From NCBI GenBank assembly GCA_038503035.1, contig JAVSML010025537.1, positions 1,057,946 through 1,121,945 on the forward strand: a stretch of DNA of 64,000 bases, given 5' to 3'. The notes beneath the pieces were generated by a model. It saw only the letters and a program-made list of their open reading frames with translations, was not told where the DNA came from and made no database searches. The stretch's first letter is position 1; the number at the start of each line of letters is the position of its first letter. The DNA comes from Crocodylus rhombifer (Eukaryota; Chordata; Crocodylia; Crocodylidae). The position numbers and the translations under genes were made by a program. Shown here one piece after another: positions 55,476-64,000 of the stretch.

Positions 55476-56530
55476 ATAGAAAAATAGGGTTGGAAGGGAC
55501 CTCTGGAAGTCATCTAGTCCAGCCACGTGAGGTTGAATCACCTCTCTTCAAACATTGTTCAACCAATTACTAAAACTCCACAATCAATCCTGTCACACAA
55601 CTGCAAGGCACAGCATTCTAACTTGGAATAAGTAAAGCAGGGCAATAATGGCAAATAATGTCCTTCCGCTGAAGGGTTATTAAATATGCTTGAGAAATCG
55701 AAGGGAGAGTTATGCCTCTCTACTGAGGAAGAAGCCCTAGCATCTATACCTGATGTATTTCTACCCCAGTCTGAACCTGGGGTAAAATTCCTTCTTGACC
55801 CCATACATGGTGATTTTAGTCTCACCCTGAGTGGAGGGGCAAGACCCTTTAGTCAGAAACTTCTGGGTTTTAGTCCCAGCAGGAACATTGGTGTATTCCA
55901 GTCAAAACCCCCAACCTTAGCTGCAGCCAACCCCAATGTTTCTGAGGAAGGCAGAATAATAATAATAATAATTAATAATAATAATAATAAAAATCCCTGA
56001 CATGTATAGTAACAGGAGGGAAAAAATTCCTTCCTGGCCTGATGTGGCAACTAGCAAAGCCCAGAAGTATGGGGAATATCCATAGCATAGAATAGACATC
56101 CTAGGTCATTCCTTATCTCACCCCAAATGAAGGAGATATCACAACTTTTCTAGGCAGTCCATTCCACTGCCTCCTTGTTTGAGCAGCAAAGATTTTCCTG
56201 ATACCTAGTCTAAACCCACTTTGCTGCAACGTCAAGACATTGGTATGTGTTCTGCTCTCTGAAGTATTGGGGGAAAAAAGTGTTTTCTTTCTTCTTTACA
56301 GCAGCCCTTCAGGTACTTGAAGTCTGCTATCACGTCTCCTCTTAATCAACTTTTTTCAAGCTGAACATGCTTCAAGCTCTTCCCCGTATGTCTTGCCTGC
56401 TGAGCCCTTTATCATTTTTGTCACTTGCCTCTGGATTCTCTGTAATTCTCCATGTCCGTTTAAAATGTGGAGCCAAACACTACACATGATACTCTACTCT
56501 AACCAGTGCTGAGTAAAGAGGCACTATCAC
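55476..56530 (-). mobile_element. Old CR1/L3-type element, minus strand
   Basis: The 3' end at 55476-55530 is the reversed CR1 terminus ('ggttggaagggacctctgga'). A long 3' region follows, containing 'aaaattccttcctggcctga' (56027), then decayed RT C-terminal sequence to about 56530 ('agcccttcaggtacttgaag', 'gtctcctcttaatcaacttt'). The 3'UTR is longer than in the younger CR1s here and holds an (AAT)n microsatellite. Confidence 0.75.
55957..55996. repeat. (AAT)n microsatellite
   Basis: About twelve AAT units with one 'aatt' interruption, inside the old CR1/L3-type element. Confidence 0.9.
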
Positions 56531-56532
56531 TT

Positions 56533-57010
56533 CCTGTGCACATCTACACAAGATGTTTATCATGAAGTTGCCTAATTAGTTCTGCAGTAAACGTTTCAGC
56601 ATCTACATGTGCAGGGCTATTTGGCTGAAATAAATTAAGAAACTCCACAGCAGGGCAGTACTTGTAAATACAAGTACTATCTTGCTGCAGAATGCAGCAC
56701 TGCATGTGTAGGCCATGATGGGGCTGGCTGGGGCCTGAGGGTGCTTCAATGTTGGGGTGGCCTGCTGGGTACCCCACACTGGAGCACTCTTATGCTCCAG
56801 CCAGCCCCTCCACAGCATACTAAGCAGGGTTGGAGAAGCCCTGGGCTGGCAGGCTTACCCCCCAGGTCCCTTGCCAACCAGGGCATCTCTGCCCTGGCTC
56901 AGCATGCTACGGTCCCAGGCACACTTCTAAATAGCACTCAGGAGCCATAAACTCCTGTACGATATGTGCCACAGTTTATTGCTTCATATTAATATGCACA
57001 TGTGTAGCAA
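56533..57010. mobile_element. Possible palindromic DNA element
   Basis: Left 'tgtgcacatctacacaagat' and right 'tatgcacatgtgtagcaa' are approximate inverted repeats, and both resemble the termini at 31808 and 34262. The interior has a short stem: 'ggggctggctgggg' near 56719 with 'ccagccagcccc' near 56798. No TSD was identified. Confidence 0.4.
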
Positions 57011-57311
57011 AACCCCCCGCTTTTCTTTTTTTTTTTTTTAATTTAAAAATGCATTCCCTTCCCCAACCATTTCTGACTTTTTCTCTCATTCTCTGTTCCC
57101 TATAGATAAGCTAAGTATAAGTAAGATAAGTATAAGTAATATTTTATTTTAGGTAGTAAGTTTTATTTTTCTCTCCCCTCTTTGGAAATAAGTGCCCTGC
57201 TATTTTGATATAGATATCCGCTGTTTTATAAGTGATAATTATTATGTTTGTATTGATTTTCCACTGCTTTTATATTGTCTGATTACTGTTTTAGGCCTAC
57301 ATATGTAAGTT
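57011..57311. other. AT-rich spacer
   Basis: It contains a T run near 57028-57039 and a short 'gtaagataagtataagtaat' repetitive phrase at about 57100-57140. Nothing else. Confidence 0.5.
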
Positions 57312-59895
57312 ATAGATTCATAGAAGTAGGGTCGGAAGGGACCTTGCAGATCATCAGGTCCGATCCCCTGCCTTGGGCAGGACAGAACAACCAGGCTCAA
57401 ATGACCCCAGCCAGGTAGACATCAAGCCTCCTCTTAAACACCCCCAGGGTAGGAGCCATCACCACTTCCCTTGGAAGTTGGTTCCATCTCCTAGCCGCCC
57501 TGACTGTGAAGCAGTGCCTTCAGATGTCTAGTCTAAACCTACTCTCTAACAACTTGTCCCCGTTGTTCCCCCTAGCACCCCCCCGGGGTAACAAGGAATA
57601 AGGTCTCTCCCAAACCCTGCTGGTCCCCTCTGGTGAGTTTATAGATGGTCACCAGGTCCCTCCTCATCCTTCTTTTGCAAAGGCTGAACAGATTAAGGTC
57701 CCATAGGCTCTCTTCATAGGGTCTGCCCTGCTGTCCTTGGATCATGTGAGTGGCCCTCCTCTGGACCCTCTCAATGCTGTTCACATCCCTCCTGAAGTGC
57801 AGCGCCCAGAACTGAACACAATACTCCAGCTGTGGCCTGACCAGTGCCGCATAGAGGGGGAGGATCACCTCCTTGACCCTGCTTGTCGTGCATCCACAGA
57901 TGCATCCCAAGCTACAGTTAGCCCTACTGACCGTGACCTAGCATTGTCAGCCCATGTTCATCTTGGAGTCAACAATGACTCCACGATCTCTTTCTGCCAC
58001 TGTGCTCTCGAGAAGGGAGTTTCCCAGCTTATAAGTGTGCTGCTGGTTCCTACTGCTCAAGTGTAGCACCCTGCATTTGTCAGGGTTGGATCCCATCCTA
58101 TTTTCATTAGCCCACCCCTGTAACCTGTCCAGGCCCCGCTGTAATCTCTCCTTCCCTACTAGCATGCCTACATCACCCCAAATCTTGGTATCATCAGCAA
58201 ATTTAAACAGATTGCTTTTCACCCCATTGTCCAAATTGCTGATAAAGAAATTGAACAGTGCAGGCCCAAGGACTGAGCTCTGGGGGACTCCACTGCCAAC
58301 TTCCCTCCAGGCTGAAAAAGACCCGTCCACCACTACCCTCTGAATATGACCCTTCAGCCAATTTGCTATCCATCTGACTGTGTAGGCATCAATGCCACAG
58401 TCACCTAGTTTTTTAATGAGAATGGGGTGGGAGACAGTGTCAAAGGCCTTCCTGAATTCCGGAAAGACTATATCCACCGTGAAACCTGTGTCCAATGATT
58501 TTGTGACCTGATCGTAGAAGACAATTGGGTTGGTCTGACAGGCCCCTAATGAAACCATGCTGGTTGCCCTTGAGCATCATCCCTGCTGCTGGCCCATCAC
58601 AGATGTGCTCCTTGATAATCTTCTCAAAGAGCTTCCCCAGGATTGAAGTAAGACTAACGGGCCTATAGTTGCCTGGATCCTCCCTCTTCCCTTTTTTAAA
58701 GATGGGGACCACGTTAGCTTTCTTCCAGTCATCTAGCACCTGGCCAGAGCACCACGAGTGCTCGTAAAGCCATGCCAGGGGGCCCGCAATAACCCCAGCT
58801 AGCTCCTTCAACACCCTGGGGTGGAGAGCTTCTGGACCTGCTGATTTGAACATGTCCAGCCCCTCCAGAAGTTCTCTAATTTGGTCCTTCCCAACCTTAG
58901 GCCTGGTGGCGTTTCTCCCGAGTCCATCTGGAATCTTGGTCGGGGAGTCCTGGTCTTTGCACAAGAAAATGGAGTTGAAAAAATTGTTAAAGAGGTCTGC
59001 TTTCTCCTCTGGTGCAACCACCAGATTGCCAAGCAGATCCTGCAGGGGCCCCACATTACCTGGTGCCTTCTTCCTTCTCCCTATATATTTAAAAAAGGAT
59101 TTTTTATTATCTTTGATCCTAGTTCCATATCTGCCTTAGCTTTTCTAACAGCCCCCCTACAGACCCAAGCCATGGAGGCATACTCCTCTTTGGTGATAGC
59201 TCCTCCCTTCCACTGGGTGTACGCCTCCTTTTTGGCAGTCAGGCATTTATGAATGCCCTTGGTGAGCCAGGGGGGCTTTTGAGCGCTCTTGACCCCTTTG
59301 CTTTTTGTTACGCTTGTCACCCCTTGGGCTCTGAGTATCATCTTCTTAAGGAATGACCACTCATCTTGGGCACCCAGTTCCCCTACTCTCCAGGACCCTA
59401 GTGCCTCCCCCACTCATCTCCTCAGCTCACTGAAGTTGGCCCTCTTGAAGTCTAAGGCTACTGCCTTGCTACAGGCCCTTGACACCCTGCACTGGATGGT
59501 GAATTCCAGCAAGTGATGATTGCTATCGCCCAGGTGGTCGAGGACTTGGAGCCCTCTTACCAGGTTGTTGCCTGTGGCCACGACCAGGTCCAGCAGGGCA
59601 TTCCCCCTAGTAGGACTGTGCACCTCCTGGGTTAAGTGGAGGTCCTGTATTTCGGCCAGGAACCTCCATGAGCGGTCTGACCTGGCTGACTTTTCCTCCC
59701 AGCAGATGTCCGGGTAATTTAGATCACCCACGACAACTACATCCCTTGCCTTAAGTGCCACCACAAGCTGACCTGAGAATTCACGGTCCAGCTCTTCCCC
59801 TTGGTTGGGAAGTCTGTAGTAGGCGCCCACCATTAAATCCCTGTCCCCACAACCCCCCCTGTATACTGACCCAGAACACTTCATCCTGCCCCTCC
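57312..59895 (-). mobile_element. CR1, minus strand, 5'-truncated in the endonuclease
   Basis: The 3' end lies at 57312-57420 (reversed 'aaggtcccttccgaccctac' and terminal 'ctatgaatctata'). ORF2 then reads through the RT and most of the endonuclease up to about 59895. It is the same subfamily as the copy at 479-2512 and, at 2.6 kb, the second most complete CR1 in the window. Confidence 0.9.
57572..59884 (-). pseudogene. CR1 ORF2 remnant: endonuclease C-terminal part plus RT
   Basis: From 59884 leftward: 'DLMVGAYYRLPNQGEELDRE', 'VVVGDLNYPDICWEEKSARS' (GDLN where GDFN is usual), 'GNALLDLVVATGNNLV' and a stop at 59414-59416. The same frame continues with 'KPPWLTKGIHKCLTAKKEAY'. A frame change near 59085 leads to the RT (58440-59054: 'VVPIFKKGK' block near 58690, 'NQHGF'). 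A further shift near 58550 leads to 57947-58558 with 'FDTVSHPILIKKLGDCGIDA', 'GSGVPQSSVLGPALFNFFIS' and an intact FADD (58190-58201). The C-terminal part follows at 57572-57910 after another break. Four or more lesions: dead. Confidence 0.88.
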
Positions 59896-59916
59896 TCTGA
59901 CCCCTTCCTGCTTGAC

Positions 59917-60280
59917 ATGAGTTAGCATAAGTTATGTCAAGTTTCTATTTTCTTTGTCAAGTCTCCATCTTGTGCCCCATGCCCCATTGTGTAACCTATG
60001 ACTCACGCCTATCCCTCCCATGTAACTTGGTTTTTGAATGAATGGGGATGAATGAGGGTGCTTGAGAGACAATGGCAGTAGGTCTAAAAATAGCTACCTC
60101 TGAATGACCGAACTATCAACACCAATACCTGGACCAACGACCCTTCCACTGAGTCTCTTTCTCCTGCTGCCATTGTGAATGTTTGTGTGTGTGTGAACCA
60201 ATAACTTCATGGGGCTGCATAGTGTGTTGTCCTTAATAAAACTGTTATTTGGACGCCTGAGTTGGGTTTTGCTTTACTAC
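59917..60280 (+). mobile_element. Possible LTR fragment with polyadenylation signal
   Basis: It starts 'tgacatgagttagcataagt' next to the CR1's 5' junction. It contains 'ccttaataaaactgttattt' (aataaa at 60234-60239) followed by 'gagttgggttttgctttact', like an R-U5 end. I see no clear TSD, no matching second LTR and no CA-type end, so this is tentative. Confidence 0.3.
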
Positions 60281-60780
60281 GGTCCGGCCCTGCTCCAGTC
60301 TCTGCTCCTTGCCCCTCTAACTTCTGTCTCATTTCTTTCTCTCCTGCTTCTGGCTTACCACCACATCCAACACCTGTCCTGAGCTGCTCTCTGCTCCTGT
60401 TTCTTTGCCACTGTCTTATCCCCATTGCCTTTTCCCCTGAACTCCCAGGTTTCTGCCTCATTTTCTTTCCTGGCTGTCTCCTTCTTGCCACCACTTATCT
60501 GCCCCCCACCCCAATATCTCAGCTGTCTGCCTCAGTTTCCAGCCCCAAGCTCCCAGGTTTCTGTCTCTTTCCTGGCTGACTTCTCTCTGCCACTAGGCTT
60601 TTTTCCCTTGCACCAGTGACTTCAAGTAACCCTGGGGCCACTTGATCTTAAGTAAACCCAAGCCTCAGTTCCTAGGCCAGCTTCTCTCTAGTCCACCAGT
60701 TCTAATCCCGGTTCTGGAAACTTTCACTCCCTACACTTTAACTCTCTCTCTCATCTTAACCTTCCCCAAGTATCCCAGGT
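60281..60780. other. Pyrimidine-rich non-coding DNA
   Basis: C/T-rich on the plus strand with recurring phrases such as 'ctcccaggtttctgcctca' (near 60443) and 'gctcccaggtttctgtctc' (near 60549), about 105 bp apart. This hints at a degenerate long-unit tandem duplication. No coding support. Confidence 0.5.
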
Positions 60781-60827
60781 ACCCCAAGCACACGCATACA
60801 TACCGTACCATCCAAATTAGGAACTTT

Positions 60828-61500
60828 CTTGTGTGTATGTGTAGATGGGTTGTGTGTGTATGTATGTGTCATTGTGTGCATGATATACAAAATAGTGATC
60901 TGTGTATGTGTACTGAGTGTGTGGGTATGGACAATTGATTTTTCATAGTTTCTAGGGTCGGAAGGGACCTGAGCAGATCATCTAGTCTGACCCCTTGCCA
61001 TGGCAGGAAAGAATACTGGGGTCAAATGACCCCAGCAAGATGTTCATCTAACCTCCTCTTAAACACCCCCAGGTGTTCTCTTGGAAGCTGGTTCCAGACC
61101 CTAGCCACCCTGACTGTGAAATAGCGCCTCCTGATATCTAACCTAAACCTACCCTCTGCCAGCTTGTGACCATTATTCCTGGTCACTCCTGGCGGTGCTC
61201 GGGGGAACAGTGACTCCCCCAATGCCTGCTGATCCCCCCTGACTAGTTTATAACAGGCCACAAGATCCCCCCTCAGCCTTCTCTTTTGGAGGCTGAACAG
61301 GTTCAGGTCCCGTAGCCTCTCCTCATAGGGCCTGCCCTGTTGTCCCTGATCATACGAGTGGGACATATTTTTGTCTAACTTTTGGGGTGTATAGTGTATG
61401 TGCTTGAATTGGTGATAGGTATGCATGTGCCTAGGATGTGTATGTGCCTGAGTTGGTAGCATGTGTGTGTGTGTGTGCACCTAATTGATTTGTGTATTTG
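60828..61500. repeat. Degenerate TG-rich tract split by a CR1
   Basis: 'tgtgtgtatgtgtagatggg' to 60940 and 'ggggtgtatagtgtatgtgc' to 'gtgtgtgtgtgtgtgcacct' (61385-61480) are one TG/TA-rich tract. The minus-strand CR1 at 60945-61365 lies between the halves. Confidence 0.65.
60945..61365 (-). mobile_element. CR1 3' fragment, minus strand, inside a TG-rich tract
   Basis: The reversed 3' end 'catagtttctagggtcggaa' at 60948 is followed by the RT C-terminus ('NNGHKLAEGRFRLDIRRRYF' region near 61120-61180) up to 'GQQGRPYEERLRDLNLFSLQ' near 61290-61350. It is close in sequence to the C-terminus of the 479-2512 copy, so it is a young insertion of the same subfamily. Confidence 0.88.
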
Positions 61501-61599
61501 TATATGTGCAATTGTGTGAAACCTTCCTGCCTAGCAGCGCAATATTGAGATCCTGAGAGTTGGCCTGACCCCACAAGGCAACACATGTAGACACACCCC
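61501..61599. other. Short non-coding spacer
   Basis: Sequence between the TG-rich tract and the older CR1. Nothing recognised. Confidence 0.45.
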
Positions 61600-62095
61600 C
61601 TGTGTCTTATACATAATGCTCTGTCATGCAGCCTAAAATCATCACTTGCCTTTTGTGCAGTTGCTTCACATCTTTAATTCGTATTGTGTCTGTAATCTAC
61701 CAAAACCTCCAGTTCCTTCTCCATACTGCTGCCATCCAACCAGTTGTCATCTATTTTATATTGTGTTTTTGATTATTCTTCCAAAGGTGTAGCACCTTGC
61801 ATTTATCAAAATTGAACTTCATCCTGTTAGCTTTAGCTCAATTTTCCAATCTGTTGAGAGCCTTTTGGATTGTGCTCCTGTTGTCCAGTGTGTTTGAAAT
61901 CCTTTCCAGTTTTGTGTCATCTGCTAATTGGTCACAAAGCTCTCCCTTTCAGCATCCACAGCATTAAACATATTGAACAGTACCAGGCCCAGACAAAACC
62001 TTCTGCCATTCTGACAAGGATCCATTTTTAATTATCCTTTGCTTTGGCTATTGAGCTAGTTGCTTACCTACCTTGTAGTAGTTTTTGTCTAGCTT
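61600..62095 (-). mobile_element. Ancient CR1, minus strand
   Basis: The reversed RT C-terminal region has 'aggtgtagcaccttgcattt' (HLG block), 'ttgtgtcatctgctaa' (F-A-D-D region, decayed), 'aacatattgaacagtaccag' and 'aggcccaga', in the same order as 58065-58270. It is strongly diverged and lacks both ends. Confidence 0.7.
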
Positions 62096-62144
62096 ATATT
62101 TTTCCAATTTGCTTTTGGTTCTGTGTTCTGCTGGTGCCATAGTG

Positions 62145-62400
62145 CAGGGGATTTCAACTTTTTTTGGTCACTGTATCCCTGGCAGTTGATAGACAAGCGG
62201 GGGTGGGGGGAAGTGGAGGGGTGATGGTGAAACTGGAAGCACCAGTGGCAGCAAAAACAAAATCGCTGGCGGAAGGTGGCATGTGGCAGTGCAAAATGCT
62301 GGTGGCCCCACCTCCTGCTTCTCTGTGCTGCTGCTGCATATCCCTTGGGGCCTTCCCAAGTACTCCCAGGGGTAGGCATACCCCCGGTTGGCAACCCCTG
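62145..62400. mobile_element. Short hAT-like MITE with 8-bp TSD
   Basis: Termini: left 'caggggatttcaactttttt', right reverse-complemented 'caggggttgccaaccggggg'. The flanking 8-mers are ccatagtg (62137-62144) and ctatagtg (62401-62408), 7 of 8 identical. 256 bp, no coding capacity. It lies just past the ancient CR1 at 61600-62095. Confidence 0.8.
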
Positions 62401-62408
62401 CTATAGTG

Positions 62409-64000
62409 CAAGTCTTTGATGTCAGTGACATCAAAATGACAGTAAAGGAGGGTGGATATTTGTAGAGTAATCTGTGGTAAACCTTTTTAAAATGTGCAAT
62501 TTTCTTCACTTAGAAAGTGAGAACATTGTAATTAATTGAATTACATTTTCTGTTTACTCTGATAATGGGGATATTAGTATTGCCTGTTACACTGAAAGAA
62601 ATATAACATGTTGGCTTGTCTGATGTGTTGCCATGTTCTGTGTCTTGTATTCAGTTGTTGGCATATTTGTTTTGATTTTTATGCCAGCATGCACTTAATT
62701 ATTTCTGTTTCTTCTTGACAGCCTGCTAGAAATGTGGTAGCTCACCTTGTTCCTTTCCTAAGTGAATAAAAAGCACCTGTGTAGTCTGGACATTTTGTAA
62801 AAATTTGCAAGACAATAGAAGTATCAGGATTCCTTCCCCTTATGTAAATTCTAGTGTTAGTGAAGTATAAGCCACTAAACAATAATGAGCATGCAGTTCA
62901 GTTTGTGATTCTTTACTATATGGTACATTGGTTTTATAAATATATTTTAAAAGACCCACAAACAGATATAAAAATAATTGCAAGGGCCTCAGTGGCTCGT
63001 CATTGCTTCCTGCTGCTGTGCCAGAATACTGGTATGATGTTTAATAGACATGGAATAGAGATTTATGGGCATTAGACCTGAAAACAGTGCAAAAGTTAAA
63101 AGTATCAAAGGATAACTGTTCATCCCATGCTACTGTTCTTTTTCAAGCTAAACTCTCATTCATTCTTAATGATTTATGAGGTAAACCTCAAAGTCTGCAG
63201 GGTAAAATGGCAGAATGTCATACTGTGGCATGAGAACATGTGAGTTTGAAGCTTTACTCCTCCCAGGTGACCCTGTTACATGGTCAGTATGGTCACTCAA
63301 AGGTGGTTGTATGCAATGCATTACTCCCTTACATGACATTATTGATAGAAATTGGAGTTCTTTAACACTGGCCCCATACAGATGTTCAGTTTCTTCCAGG
63401 AGAGTTAGTGTTTTACCAGTAGAAACCACAAGTGTACAGATAATTGAGATTTTTCTCACGGAGCTAAAATGGTGCTCGCAGAGAAAAGTAAGATGAACCC
63501 AACCTAGTAGAAGTCCTTCCTGGAAATGTTTTTCACGGGAGACCAAATATCTGTATACTTAGCCTTCTAACAGAAGCTGCAGCATATTTCTCCAGTATCC
63601 CAGCTTGCTTTTGCTTACAATCCACAGATCCAGAAAGACAGTGTGTCACTGGGGCTGGACCAGCTGTTCCAACTAAGCAAGGAGTTACTCTGAGTGCTTC
63701 AGGGGGAAAGCCCAGTCCCTTCACCATCTTGGTGCTATGCTTCAGGACATCAGGGAGACCCAAGGTGCTGAGGCAATGTGTTCCCACACACAACCCTGAG
63801 CAACCTGGGTTCAAGACCTATAGCCAGCCTTGCATACCCAAATGGCTCCAGGCCCACACTTGCCATTCTTTCCACTGTACCCAGACCCATAAAACCCAGC
63901 CTGGACTGTTCTTGGACCTGCAAGATGCTGTCCCCCTGGACCTGCATCCCTGCACCCCTGCCCCCAACATTTCCAAACCTGCCAGAACCAGATGAACCCA
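62409..64000. other. Non-coding DNA with one dispersed repeat
   Basis: No gene is supported. 63370-63490 is the partner of the 15400-15545 repeat. The GC content rises after 63580 without recognisable features. Confidence 0.5.
63370..63490 (-). repeat. Dispersed repeat, partner of 15400-15545
   Basis: 'cagatgttcagtttcttcca', 'gtagaaaccacaagtgtaca' and 'gctaaaatggtgctcgcaga' match the reverse complement of 15400-15545 in the same order with moderate divergence. The family is not identified. Confidence 0.55.

Noticed and set aside
61022..61480. 152-codon minus-strand frame beginning with His/Thr repeats
   Set aside because: The His/Thr start is the TG-rich tract read as codons. The rest is a CR1 RT C-terminus. 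The fusion is accidental.
1..64000. CRISPR array, operons or bacterial genes
   Set aside because: No regularly spaced repeats with unique spacers were found. CR1 elements, hAT-type elements and long non-coding stretches point to vertebrate DNA.

Overview
This window looks like non-genic DNA from a sauropsid vertebrate, most likely a crocodilian or a turtle. The basis is the repeat content: CR1 non-LTR retrotransposons of several subfamilies and ages (about 18 pieces, ending in degenerate 'ctatgaaa' or 'attctatg' repeats), many non-autonomous DNA transposons with hAT-type 8-bp target-site duplications (TSDs), and little microsatellite DNA. I found no confident host protein-coding gene, rRNA, tRNA or CRISPR. 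One weak candidate exon (44510-44592) is listed. The species call is inference from repeat style.

Layout. 0-3.1 kb: a CR1 nested in an older CR1, then a hAT-like element. 3.1-11.5 kb: AT-rich DNA with CR1 3' fragments and two copies of a TA-flanked inverted-repeat family. 11.5-14.8 kb: one CR1 split by two GC-rich foldback hAT-like elements. 17.2-18.0 kb: a solo LTR on the minus strand with perfect 5-bp TSDs. 20.7-24.3 kb: a foldback element, a third TA-flanked copy and a Tigger/pogo-like remnant. 28.5-29.9 kb: a hAT-like element nested inside another. 31.8-34.3 kb: a palindromic DNA element hosting an internally deleted CR1. 35.4-42.6 kb: a near full-length CR1 (36436-40918) inserted into an older same-strand CR1. 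45.6-47.0 kb: a CR1 with a long RT frame. 49-52.7 kb: an old minus-strand CR1 broken by a hairpin MITE and a fourth TA-flanked copy. 54-62.4 kb: mostly minus-strand CR1s, an LTR-like segment, a TG-rich tract and a short hAT-like element.

How the parts work together. The only recognisable proteins belong to mobile elements. The full-length CR1 has a GC-rich 5' leader, ORF1 (four-cysteine motif, coiled coil, SGNH-esterase domain) and ORF2 (apurinic-type endonuclease plus reverse transcriptase). All copies carry stops or frameshifts. The DNA transposons are non-autonomous apart from a transposase C-terminal remnant with a PCNA-box-like motif.

Most unusual signals: GC-rich foldback elements with long internal palindromes; two exact 28-30 bp duplications 2.4-2.9 kb apart that look like template-switch insertions; and nested insertions that give relative ages. 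No alignment or database search was run. Element boundaries not fixed by TSDs are accurate to about 10-50 bp.
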